Source: Halioglobus sp. (GTDB lineage Bacteria; Pseudomonadota; Gammaproteobacteria; Pseudomonadales; Halieaceae). Taken from it: a stretch of 64,000 nucleotides of DNA. The stretch covers positions 1 through 64,000 of the forward strand of contig JAPKAY010000014.1 in NCBI GenBank assembly GCA_028825045.1. The letters run 5' to 3'. The notes below the pieces were generated by a model that did not search any database, was not told the DNA's origin, and worked only from the letters and a program-made list of their open reading frames with translations. Positions 25,351 through 33,978 of this stretch are shown piece after piece. Position 1 is the first letter of the stretch, and each line of letters begins with the position of its first letter. The position numbers and the translations under genes were made by a program.

Positions 25351-27906
25351 CTATTGAGATCCGCAGTCCACAGCATCCATAGCGTTAATCCATTCTGCTA
25401 TCAAAGCGACCCCTTCAGTGTGAATGACGCTGCGACCAATCTCAGGCATTTTTACTTTCAATTCGTTTGAAAGCATACGATATGTCATGATTGACTCGTG
25501 AGCATTACCTGGAACGATGTCGAACTCGAAACCTCCGGAACCACCACCGGCGGCAACAGGCCTCTTACACTCACCGACCTCTGTGCCAAATGGTTGAAAG
25601 TACCCTAACAGCAATCCGGACGTGTCTCCTGCGCCACCAGGCTTGTGGCAGCCTGCACAATTCACATCAAGGTAACCTCTGGCGCGCTCCCCAAGATTCG
25701 CACTGGTATCTTTCCACCGTGGAATACTGGGTATGGAAGCTGTGTCACCTGGCACACCGGAAAGGATGTTCACCGCCATCCAGTGCTCGAGTTGATTGGC
25801 CGTTCCGCTGTCATAGGTGAAATCTTTGTTCAATGAGCGGGCTGTGGTGCCAAGGGGCAGCATACCATCCTCACCGTGACAATTAGCACAGTTGTTGGTA
25901 TTGGGGATCACGTAATCTGTCATCCGTGAGTCGCCATCGTTGTCGATCCAGCTGATTTGTTGTGTGCCGCCGGTTACCGTCAGCACGGCGTCAGATTTAT
26001 CACTATTCCAAATAAAGGGTAGTGCAATCCAACCGACACTGCGCCGTATCATGAGGCGCGTTTCAATAATATCCTGTGCACTATTGTCATCCCGCAAATC
26101 TGCCTGGATGGTGAATGTCTTAGCAATAATGGTACCCACCGGAAAGTCGAATGCTTCCGTGGCTCGATAAGCTGCCTTCGCGCCTTCGGGGACAAACACA
26201 AATCGATACTTATTGGCATAGTCAGTAAAAAGCGGCGTGTTCAGGTCGTAAATAACCCCTCCGTTGGCGTCGGCCAACGGATTAGTGGCATCGGCGAACA
26301 AGCGGTAATCCGACAGATTGGGACAGTTCGCCTTGTAAGCTTGCGCATTGATACCTGAGCCCTGCACGTCGCACAGTTCTACCGGATTAGGCGGTGTGGG
26401 ATTTCCCGGGTCGACCGGCGACTCCAGCTCAATGGGGGGCAATGATGCATGGCGGCAGTCAAAAAATGCAGGGTCCGTGGAAGTGGCCCAATCGTCGGGC
26501 GACCGCCCCCCTAATACCGCCGAAATATTAAACCGCCCCATGGAGGTTTCAGGACCGTTATCCACAATACAAATTGCCTGGCTCTCAGTTAAACCATCAG
26601 GAAACTCAACCAGTAATCCGTACTCCGTTCCAACGCCCGAGCTGTCGTAGAAATGATCCTGAGCGGCGCCGAGAACTATTCCGACCAGCGAGGCATCACC
26701 CTTTGGCGCGTAGGCGTTGTTGCTCGTGGTGTTGTCGTGGATGTAGATTTTTTCCGCAACAGGGTCGTAGGTTGGCTTGCTGACATCCTCATCGACAAAG
26801 TAGTAGCTGACGATGAGTGTCGCAAACGACTGGTTTCCCGTGATGGTATTACCAAACGCTTCAATATCGTCGTTGGCCATGATCATCAGGCCGATGCCGG
26901 AAGGCACGACGCCAACGATGTTTCCAGCAGGGGCAAAGTTTGGTTCATTGTTGTCCACAATTATATTGTCGAATACGCGGGTCGCTTCGCCACCCTGAAT
27001 GCTAGGCCCGGGCAAATCGAAGACCAGAATGCCGGCGGTGTTTCCGGTGGTGTGATTTTCATAAACGTCAGCGAATTTGGAATTTTCAATTTCGATACCC
27101 GCCACGTTTTCATAGACGTAGTTGCGTCGCACGATAATGATTTCGGATTGGCCGACATAAACGCCCGCATCACTGGCACCGCGTACCTCCGAGTCCTCGA
27201 TGAGTACATTGCGAGTTTGCACTGGGTAGAGCCCATAGGGGCCATTATTCTCATCAGGGCCATTGGTCCACTCAACCCGCACTCGGCGAACGGTCACGCC
27301 ATCACTACCCTCCATTTTAATGCCATCTCCGGGGGTATCTTCTACCGCAAGATCTTCCACCACGAAGTTATTTCCAGTCGCCAAAATACCCTGCGATCCG
27401 GACGCCTGCCCGGCGAAGTTTAAAACGGTGCCGCCATTTGCCGTCATGCCTTGCCCGCGCAATACTATGTTGTCTACGCTAACGCTCAATTCTCCAAGGA
27501 AGCTGAATGTGCCCGCAGGCAGCTCAACAATGGTCTTCGGCTGCGCCTCTATTAATGCAGCGAGCGTTCGATTTTCCAGGTCAGGGCCGGCGTCCAGCCG
27601 AACTAACGTATAGCCGGGATAATCTGGATCATTGATAGCGCACTGAGGCAAATCACACATCGCAACACACTGTCTTGCGTCGAGGACGGTAATAAATCCA
27701 TCTTTATCGATATCTCGAGTATCCCCATCGTCGGTTGCAGGAGACCCCTTGGCAAGTCCGATGGCAGTGATGTCATCAATGTCCACACTCCAATCACCAT
27801 TCGCATCACACATCAGTAACGGAACCGAGACTGCACATTGAGCGTATGAGAGGGTACTAATGGTAAGCAGTAGTATTGTGACTAAGAGTTGTGATACATA
27901 ACGCAT
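25351..27906 (-). CDS. Dockerin / parallel beta-helix / diheme cytochrome c fusion protein
   Basis: 851 residues, secreted (signal MRYVSQLLVTILLLTISTLSYA-Q). Residues ~33-85 form a type-I dockerin-like module: two Ca loops, DANGDWSVDIDD and DIDKDGFITVLDA, with Cys on each side. Residues ~105-430 are a right-handed parallel beta-helix with repeated N-x-I/V and D-N turns (RNYVYENVAGIEIENSKFADVYEN). The C-terminal third has two c-type heme sites, CANCH (~673) and CAGCH (~750), and matches the SO2930-type diheme layout; in Shewanella the helix and diheme parts are separate neighbouring genes. The start is set by GGGAG 7 bases upstream. It should bind the cohesin-like protein encoded upstream. Electron-transfer or oxidase role inferred. 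Confidence 0.9.
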   Translation of the reverse strand: MRYVSQLLVTILLLTISTLSYAQCAVSVPLLMCDANGDWSVDIDDITAIGLAKGSPATDDGDTRDIDKDGFITVLDARQCVAMCDLPQCAINDPDYPGYTLVRLDAGPDLENRTLAALIEAQPKTIVELPAGTFSFLGELSVSVDNIVLRGQGMTANGGTVLNFAGQASGSQGILATGNNFVVEDLAVEDTPGDGIKMEGSDGVTVRRVRVEWTNGPDENNGPYGLYPVQTRNVLIEDSEVRGASDAGVYVGQSEIIIVRRNYVYENVAGIEIENSKFADVYENHTTGNTAGILVFDLPGPSIQGGEATRVFDNIIVDNNEPNFAPAGNIVGVVPSGIGLMIMANDDIEAFGNTITGNQSFATLIVSYYFVDEDVSKPTYDPVAEKIYIHDNTTSNNAYAPKGDASLVGIVLGAAQDHFYDSSGVGTEYGLLVEFPDGLTESQAICIVDNGPETSMGRFNISAVLGGRSPDDWATSTDPAFFDCRHASLPPIELESPVDPGNPTPPNPVELCDVQGSGINAQAYKANCPNLSDYRLFADATNPLADANGGVIYDLNTPLFTDYANKYRFVFVPEGAKAAYRATEAFDFPVGTIIAKTFTIQADLRDDNSAQDIIETRLMIRRSVGWIALPFIWNSDKSDAVLTVTGGTQQISWIDNDGDSRMTDYVIPNTNNCANCHGEDGMLPLGTTARSLNKDFTYDSGTANQLEHWMAVNILSGVPGDTASIPSIPRWKDTSANLGERARGYLDVNCAGCHKPGGAGDTSGLLLGYFQPFGTEVGECKRPVAAGGGSGGFEFDIVPGNAHESIMTYRMLSNELKVKMPEIGRSVIHTEGVALIAEWINAMDAVDCGSQ

Positions 27907-28142
27907 TCGCGCTCTCCCGACTTGCGTCGGTTATATTTTTATCAAGGTGTATTCAATTTTTTCATGCCGGCACTAGTTGCCCGGCTTTCGCAACCGACGA
28001 GCAGCGCTCCAGCTAATAAAGCCGCCCAGCAGTAACCATAATGTCCCCATGAGCGGCACGGCAGCCCTGCCCTCAATCGTTGCAGACAATCCACCGGTTA
28101 CACTTAAAGGCTGTCCAAATGCACTCGAAAGCACTGCGCCAG
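27606..28142. repeat. 537-bp direct repeat, copy 1
   Basis: Identical, as far as I can compare base by base, to 32753-33289 with a constant offset of 5,147 and no gap. It contains, on the minus strand, the last 170 bases of the cohesin gene (broken here), the intergenic sequence and codons 1-100 of the dockerin gene (intact here). Outside the repeat the sequences part at once: at 27605 an A against a G at 32752, and past 28142 CGTG against GGAG. Confidence 0.93.
27973..28142 (-). pseudogene. Cohesin/PEP-CTERM gene 3' fragment (duplicate)
   Basis: A copy of the last ~56 codons of the gene at 33120-33740, including the sorting-signal tail (VPLMGTLWLLLGGF then Arg-rich end) and the stop codon. 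The gene is cut at 28142, where the foreign block begins, so it has no start, signal peptide or cohesin body. It is a by-product of the duplication and not expected to give a product. Confidence 0.9.
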
Positions 28143-31100
28143 CGTGCTCCGACGGCCATCGGCCGCTGCCACACCTAAGTCATGACGCTACCGCCGGCCC
28201 TCCGTTTAGTAGGTGAACGGGAAGAGCACATCCATCGAAGTATTCCCCCATGGAAAGCACGCGCTCGACGACGCCGAGGGAATTCGCGTGCCATTCACTC
28301 CGCAAGGAGGAGACGCGCAGGCGACATACCCCTCTGTGCTGTAGTCCGAGCAAGCATCAATCGTGAACGCTCCATAATCGGAGGAGCTGTACGGAAAGAC
28401 GGTGACTGGGACCGGGAGTGGCTCTTCACCAAGCCGCTCGTAATCGATCCCGGGAATCGCGCAGCAGTATCCACCCGGCTCGTCGTCCCCTTGGTAGGGC
28501 AGGTAGTCTTCGGGGCACGCACTGTAGGTCTGGACCGGAGGGCACCCCCGGCAATCGACGGGCGGGGCGACCGGTTTTCGGGCTGCGCCCGATTCGATCT
28601 CGGGCTGGTTATAGCAATACCCACCGCAATCTCCGTAGGGCGACAGGAACCCGGAACATGCATCGTCTCCATTCAGGCCCATGCCACCGAAAGTTTCACC
28701 CCCGGTACCAGCCACCGCATCGTAGCAGGCGTCCGGGCAAACGGCGGATGTGCCGTTGGAATTGGATTGGTTCATCTCCTGGAACTGGAGCGTCGTGGCG
28801 CCGAACGAGACTGGACTCTCGATTCCGCCCTGTCCGGGGGTGGTCTCGATCCGGAACATCCGTCCATCGTTCGTCGTACACTCCATGTAGGCGCTGGCGT
28901 CCCCGCTGTTGGCGTACGATACGCAGGAGTACCCCAGCGTATCCATCGTCTCCACCGAGGCCGGAGTCACAACCGAAAGGCACGACTGGTTGTCACTGTA
29001 AGACGCGCCGCAGTTCGTCGAACATTGCGCGACCAGTTGGAGGCCCATCTGCGGGCCGCTGGCCGTGAAACCGGAATTCCAAGCGATGTGCTGGGTGTCG
29101 CTCGTCACGACCGGATCCCAAAGCCCGGTGACGAGGTTTGTCTGGCCAAAAACGAGAGACGCATAGTCCGTCGAGCCATCGGTACCCGAGTTTTCGATCG
29201 TATTGAACCCGAAGGCACCGCAGCCCCAAGGATAGCTTCCATTCTGGGCATCGTCGTTCAAACTTGCCGACCACAGCCCCGAGTCGTTGCTGATCCCGAT
29301 GAAGCTCACATCGGCACCGCCAAGGTAGCCGCATCGGTAGTCGTTCACCATGACGCTGGCCATCATCGAGGTATGCTTCTCGTCCCAGCCGAACATCTCA
29401 TTGCACTGGAGCTCAGAGCTGGAGTACCAGGCAACCGTGCACGGTACCGAGGCGTCTGCATCGGAACTGCAATTCTCAGTCTCGAAATAGGTTGTCGCCA
29501 GAGAATCCTCGTTCGCCTGCGTATTCTGCTGCGGGAACCCACTCATTTCGAGCGTGTCGTAGCTTCCGCAACCAAGGTAGACGCAACCGTCGCAAAGCAG
29601 CGCGGCGTTGTCCGAGTCCTCGCTCACGGTCAGATACGCCTCCGGCGCCCACCAATCCATTTGGGGGCCACTCGCCGGATCACCCGCCGAGCCCACCTGG
29701 CACGCCCCGAGGTTCCCCTGCATCGCCCCTGCGAGGGCAAGCACCGGCTCACTGGCCGAGCAACCCTGGCAATCGATGAGCTCGGTCTCGAGGTTCTGCT
29801 GCGCATACCCGGCATCGACGCACGTGTACGCGGTGGTCCCGTCAGCGGAGGCGCAAAAGGCGGGACAAAACTCTCCGCCGACCCCATCGGAGACTGGGCT
29901 GACCACGGTGGTGCACGTATTCGAGTACGCCTCCCCCCCGAAAGAGGCCCCATTGTTCGACGTGGCTCTTTCGAAGCTCGTGCACTCGAAATCTTGCACC
30001 TGCTCTTGCGTCGTCGCTTCCGCGCTACAGGTGCTTGCCGAGCATTCGCTCGGGCAGGCGCCCGGAGCCGAGGGAAAGCTGGACTGGAACCCGTATGGTT
30101 GCAGGGTCCTTCCATCGAAGTAGCCATAGCGTGGGGCCTGCCCACCCGGCGTCTGAAAGACCGACGGGCAATCTTCGTTTGTCTGCCAGGCCCCGGCAAG
30201 GTTGGGTGGGTCGTCGCTGGGTGTATCGTTATACCGCTTGATACTGGAGCGGCACGCAACCGGATCATTGACGGCGTACTGGTAGACAACCCCGGCCGCC
30301 GTCCACGGTTTCGCAGTCGCGCAGTTACCCCATGCGCCCGCCGCGGTACCATTGCCGTCACGGTAGCCGATGCAATACGGGTAATGGGATGGACAGATGT
30401 ATTCCGCGCTCCCGATCGTCCCCGGCTGTCCGCCCGACACCGGATCCCCCGGTACCGTGATGGCGGCAACACCATTTGGTGTCTTCTGGTAGTCGGCGGC
30501 ACATTGCGAACCAGACAGGTAAGGGCTCTCGCTTTGATAAGGCGCCGCGTCAAAATTGACATTCCCGGTGCCAACCCAGCCTTTCGGCTGCCCGATATAA
30601 GGGGGAATCCGAGTCATTTCGCCGGCGGAGCAAGGCTTGCCGATCTCGCAGTAAGAGGCAGTGGTCACCAGAGCGTCCCAGGGAATGGACTGGATCGCGC
30701 AGGTCGGAGCCGTCGTCGGGCAGTCGTTATCCGTCTGACACGTCGTTGGTTTACACGCTCCGTTGGCACATTGTCCGGACTTGACCGTCTCCGGATCGAC
30801 GAGGCAGAGCCCCGTGGTTGGCGTCTCCGGCCAGGCCTGGTTGCCAGCCGGGAGGTCGGTCACGAGGTACTGCAGGCCGAGTTCATAGACGAGGTTGATG
30901 CTCTGCGCGTAGTAGTAGGCCAACTCCAGTTGGGCCGCATTGTAGTGCTGCCCCATAGCCGTTGTGTCGTACGAGCATTGCGAAATATCCCCGCCGCAGT
31001 CCGGGTAGACGCACAGATCTGGGCTGCCCCCGCACGCAGCGGGCGAGGACGTGCTGCATTGGACGCCGGCGTAGCTTCCCGCCTGCGCGCTACAAGCGAA

Positions 31101-32752
31101 AGCTTCGGTCGAGTTGGAGCAGCTGCTTCCGGCGAATTCAGTGTTCGTGCAGGTGCTCTTCGAGGTCCCGGGCGTGGGGCCGCCGTAGTAGGTAGCCGCC
31201 GCGTTCCCCAGTTGCTCGATGGATCCCGGTGAAATGGCGTCGTTGGGAACGACACCGAAGGGAAGATTGCCGAAAAAGTTGAAATTGTTGACGAGCCATT
31301 CCATCTGGAACGCCTGCGCGAGGACGGTTGTCGCATAGTTGGTGTAAAGGACGACGGATTGATTGTAGGCATCGATGTAGGGAATGATGTTGCCGTTCGC
31401 GTCGAGTTGCACAGCCAACTGCCCCGTCCCAGGGGCAAGAAGGTTGCTCTGGAGCGACTCGAGAGTCTTGATCAGCTGAGTCTCGGAATCGTAGACCACG
31501 CATTGATGCGGGCTCCCCGTGCACTGGGCCACGAACGAGGTTCCGGTGAGCGCTTGGACGTCGGCGGTGAACGTACCGACTAGGGAGTCCACGTAATTCT
31601 GCAGCTGCTTGAAGTTGTTCTCCGTTTGAAGGAGGTAGGGCCCCGGCGCCGAAGAGTCGGCTTCGCTGCAGTCATAAGCTGCAGAGCAGCTCGTCGCGAC
31701 CGCCTGCGGGCCAGGAGTATTGCAAAGATTCGGAATCGGCTGCCCGACCGCTGAGCACCAAAGACCTGCATTTTCCATGAAGCCGCCGAAAATCCCGCCA
31801 CTCGCCAACGCGCAAGTGGATTCCGGACCATTCGGAGTTGCGTCCTGACAAGATTGCGCTGGCGAGGGAATGGAGCCGCCTGTCCCGTAGGGGTTCGGTG
31901 AGAACTGATTGAACGATTGCCGATACGCGTCGAAGAAGGTCGCATTTTGGCTGTTCAGCACCTGCGTCCACGCAGTGAAAAAAGCCGCGTCGGTCAGGTC
32001 GAGTTGATTCTGAATCTGCGCGATCTGCTGGCTCTGAAAAAGGACCTCGTCGGAGAGATTGTTGATCTGGTTCTGCAGACAACTCGTAGTTGCCTCGCCT
32101 CCCTTGTAGGAGAGTGTGCTCCCCGCGCTCGTCGCCGCCGTTGAGCCTACCTTGATGGCCACCGTGGCTTCCGGACCGAGAACCATGCCGGCTCCGATCG
32201 CGACCACGCCCGTGGCCATGTTGATGAAGAATCCTTCTTTCTTCATCGAGCTGCCGCACTTGTTCCCGGAGGAAGACGCTGTCGTAACGAGCCCCCTCTT
32301 GCTGTTGGACTCTCGGGGCGCCTCGGCCGGGGTCGTGAAGATCTCACCGATCTCGGCGAGGGGAATCACTGCATGTGAGACCCGGAACACCGGGGCCGGA
32401 TCCCCGAGTCGCCACGACTCGCTCAGAGCCCAACGGACGCCCAACCGGCCGAACTGCGCAATCGGTGCGCCCGAGATCGAAAGGTTCCGCACTTCGGTGC
32501 CACGCTGGCCCTGGTCGTCGGTGACCGTGACTCGGACCTCGTAGTCGCCCGGAGAGAGTTCAACGTGAGCGACCGGAGACATCGTCTGACCGGGAGCTTC
32601 CAGGGACCTTCCATCCGACCGGGAGCTGATTGCGTATTCATAAGAGGCAATCGTCCCATCGCGATCCTCCGAGCCTCGGGCGTCCAGGCGTATCCAGTTC
32701 GCCGCGTCACGATCGCGGGTGAGGTTCTCGAAGCGAAGGCTGGCCTGTGGTG
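28143..32752. mobile_element. 4.6-kb GC-rich foreign block between direct repeats
   Basis: 4,610 bases bounded on both sides by the 537-bp repeats. By eye it is clearly richer in G+C than the surroundings, and it carries a long antisense frame (28182-31232, plus strand) of the kind produced by codons ending in G or C. It contains essentially one protein-coding frame (minus strand, entering at codon 101 of the dockerin gene and stopping at 28206) and 63 bases after the stop. No transposase, integrase, replication gene or inverted ends are seen. The pattern repeat-X-repeat is what single-crossover integration of a 5,147-bp circle leaves. A chimeric assembly is the main alternative. Confidence 0.7.
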
Positions 32753-33053
32753 ACGTATAGCCGGGATAATCTGGATCATTGATAGCGCACTGAGGCAAAT
32801 CACACATCGCAACACACTGTCTTGCGTCGAGGACGGTAATAAATCCATCTTTATCGATATCTCGAGTATCCCCATCGTCGGTTGCAGGAGACCCCTTGGC
32901 AAGTCCGATGGCAGTGATGTCATCAATGTCCACACTCCAATCACCATTCGCATCACACATCAGTAACGGAACCGAGACTGCACATTGAGCGTATGAGAGG
33001 GTACTAATGGTAAGCAGTAGTATTGTGACTAAGAGTTGTGATACATAACGCAT
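28206..33053 (-). CDS. Chimeric giant protein: dockerin N-terminus fused in frame to PKD-like, coiled-coil and Cys-rich regions
   Basis: 1,615 codons. Residues 1-100 are the same as those of the 25351-27906 protein (signal peptide plus dockerin, ending DPDYPGYT). From residue 101 the sequence is unrelated: a PKD/Ig-like domain (~105-195, with SPGDYEVRVTVTDDQGQRGTEVRNLSI); a Gly/Ala-rich hydrophobic hairpin (~275-312, NMATGVVAIGAGMVLGPEATV); a coiled coil (~325-385, LQNQINNLSDEVLFQSQQIA); then over 1,200 residues rich in Cys, Gly, Ser and Thr. Those include CxxDxDC-like units (CQTDNDCPTTAPTC) and many C-x(3-8)-C pairs, suggesting an exported, disulfide-bonded protein. No family recognised. The foreign part begins inside a domain, so it lacks its own start. 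It could be a new dockerin-tethered surface protein or a recombination/assembly product. Confidence 0.7.
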   Translation of the reverse strand: MRYVSQLLVTILLLTISTLSYAQCAVSVPLLMCDANGDWSVDIDDITAIGLAKGSPATDDGDTRDIDKDGFITVLDARQCVAMCDLPQCAINDPDYPGYTSPQASLRFENLTRDRDAANWIRLDARGSEDRDGTIASYEYAISSRSDGRSLEAPGQTMSPVAHVELSPGDYEVRVTVTDDQGQRGTEVRNLSISGAPIAQFGRLGVRWALSESWRLGDPAPVFRVSHAVIPLAEIGEIFTTPAEAPRESNSKRGLVTTASSSGNKCGSSMKKEGFFINMATGVVAIGAGMVLGPEATVAIKVGSTAATSAGSTLSYKGGEATTSCLQNQINNLSDEVLFQSQQIAQIQNQLDLTDAAFFTAWTQVLNSQNATFFDAYRQSFNQFSPNPYGTGGSIPSPAQSCQDATPNGPESTCALASGGIFGGFMENAGLWCSAVGQPIPNLCNTPGPQAVATSCSAAYDCSEADSSAPGPYLLQTENNFKQLQNYVDSLVGTFTADVQALTGTSFVAQCTGSPHQCVVYDSETQLIKTLESLQSNLLAPGTGQLAVQLDANGNIIPYIDAYNQSVVLYTNYATTVLAQAFQMEWLVNNFNFFGNLPFGVVPNDAISPGSIEQLGNAAATYYGGPTPGTSKSTCTNTEFAGSSCSNSTEAFACSAQAGSYAGVQCSTSSPAACGGSPDLCVYPDCGGDISQCSYDTTAMGQHYNAAQLELAYYYAQSINLVYELGLQYLVTDLPAGNQAWPETPTTGLCLVDPETVKSGQCANGACKPTTCQTDNDCPTTAPTCAIQSIPWDALVTTASYCEIGKPCSAGEMTRIPPYIGQPKGWVGTGNVNFDAAPYQSESPYLSGSQCAADYQKTPNGVAAITVPGDPVSGGQPGTIGSAEYICPSHYPYCIGYRDGNGTAAGAWGNCATAKPWTAAGVVYQYAVNDPVACRSSIKRYNDTPSDDPPNLAGAWQTNEDCPSVFQTPGGQAPRYGYFDGRTLQPYGFQSSFPSAPGACPSECSASTCSAEATTQEQVQDFECTSFERATSNNGASFGGEAYSNTCTTVVSPVSDGVGGEFCPAFCASADGTTAYTCVDAGYAQQNLETELIDCQGCSASEPVLALAGAMQGNLGACQVGSAGDPASGPQMDWWAPEAYLTVSEDSDNAALLCDGCVYLGCGSYDTLEMSGFPQQNTQANEDSLATTYFETENCSSDADASVPCTVAWYSSSELQCNEMFGWDEKHTSMMASVMVNDYRCGYLGGADVSFIGISNDSGLWSASLNDDAQNGSYPWGCGAFGFNTIENSGTDGSTDYASLVFGQTNLVTGLWDPVVTSDTQHIAWNSGFTASGPQMGLQLVAQCSTNCGASYSDNQSCLSVVTPASVETMDTLGYSCVSYANSGDASAYMECTTNDGRMFRIETTPGQGGIESPVSFGATTLQFQEMNQSNSNGTSAVCPDACYDAVAGTGGETFGGMGLNGDDACSGFLSPYGDCGGYCYNQPEIESGAARKPVAPPVDCRGCPPVQTYSACPEDYLPYQGDDEPGGYCCAIPGIDYERLGEEPLPVPVTVFPYSSSDYGAFTIDACSDYSTEGYVACASPPCGVNGTRIPSASSSACFPWGNTSMDVLFPFTY

Positions 33054-33289
33054 TCGCGCTCTCCCGACTTGCGTCGGTTATATTTTTATCAAGGTGTATT
33101 CAATTTTTTCATGCCGGCACTAGTTGCCCGGCTTTCGCAACCGACGAGCAGCGCTCCAGCTAATAAAGCCGCCCAGCAGTAACCATAATGTCCCCATGAG
33201 CGGCACGGCAGCCCTGCCCTCAATCGTTGCAGACAATCCACCGGTTACACTTAAAGGCTGTCCAAATGCACTCGAAAGCACTGCGCCAG
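32753..33289. repeat. 537-bp direct repeat, copy 2
   Basis: Second copy of 27606-28142. Here the cohesin gene end is joined to its full gene, while the dockerin start is joined to foreign coding sequence. Both copies keep the ribosome-binding site and a small hairpin in the leader (CCGAC-GCAA-GTCGG on the minus strand, 33065-33078 and 27918-27931), so both dockerin frames should be translated alike. Confidence 0.93.
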
Positions 33290-33740
33290 GGAGAATAGAT
33301 AACTCGGTCGTAGCCCCGATCGCAAGATCGAGCACGTCAAAGTTCAGTGAGGCCAAAATGAATTCATCGGGCTGCAATGCATCCAACATAGCCGCCGCTA
33401 GTAGGCTCACTTCAGCAATGTTAACCGACCCACCAAGGTCACCAGCGCTGCTATCAATCGCCTGCCCGCCCAGATCGCCCAGCAGATTGTTCAAGCTGTA
33501 ACCAGAGAACGACAGCACCGTTGCGTCGTAAGCCATGGAGACATCAAAAGCGCCCAGTGAATCAGGGCCGAAATTGCCCAGGCCACTGACAACAATGTCC
33601 AGGGACACCAAATCATCATTGGCTGCAAACGTAGTATCGGGCTGCACACTCAGGAGCACCGCGTGAGCAATAGGCGTCTGCGCGATGCACACGAGCAGAA
33701 GAATAGCTGACAGTCTCTTTAAGACAGGGAAGTTAGGCAA
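33120..33740 (-). CDS. Cohesin-like surface protein with PEP-CTERM-like sorting signal
   Basis: 206 residues. Signal peptide (MPNFPVLKRLSAILLLVCIAQTPIAHA), then a ~145-residue beta-sandwich of cohesin type: VLLSVQPDTTFAANDDLVSLDIVVSGLG, AFDVSMAYDATVLSFSGYSL, and the closing LASLNFDVLDLAIGATTELSI. The tail (~177-206) is VPLMGTLWLLLGGF with a basic end (RRLRK), the tripartite pattern of exosortase-processed or PEP-CTERM-like proteins. It should present a dockerin receptor at the cell surface. The start is TTG at 33740, supported by GGAG 9 bases upstream. It is followed by a dockerin gene, now the chimeric one, 66 bases away. No exosortase is in the window. Confidence 0.85.
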   Translation of the reverse strand: MPNFPVLKRLSAILLLVCIAQTPIAHAVLLSVQPDTTFAANDDLVSLDIVVSGLGNFGPDSLGAFDVSMAYDATVLSFSGYSLNNLLGDLGGQAIDSSAGDLGGSVNIAEVSLLAAAMLDALQPDEFILASLNFDVLDLAIGATTELSILPGAVLSSAFGQPLSVTGGLSATIEGRAAVPLMGTLWLLLGGFISWSAARRLRKPGN

Positions 33741-33978
33741 GGTCTGGTACTCCAGTTTCTACTTTTTGGGCTTCCGCGTAGCGCAGCTAGACCCTAGAAA
33801 TCTAGCCAACTATTGGCCGAAAAGCCAGTAATATCAATATATAGATTGGTGACCATCGCGAACTGTGGAGGGGTTCACATTAATATGGATCGAAAATTGC
33901 GTTATCTGCTGCTAAATGGGTCGGATTATCGCCGCTTAAGTGGCGCAGAAAGAGACAGTAAGATAGAGCAGGCGCGCA

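Noticed and set aside
26653..27423. 256-codon plus-strand frame
   Set aside because: Antisense to the parallel beta-helix; the repeated pattern comes from its Asn/Gly/Val codons on the other strand.
28182..31232. Long plus-strand frame of 1,016 codons
   Set aside because: It is antisense to the chimeric coding frame, Arg/Gly/Pro-rich, has no ribosome-binding site or domain, and is the usual by-product of GC-rich codons.
28206..33053. Possibility that the 1,615-codon chimera is a native single gene
   Set aside because: Its first 100 codons lie in a 537-base repeat that is also the start of another, complete gene, and base composition changes at the junction. It is a fusion, real or artificial, and I do not treat it as an ancestral gene.
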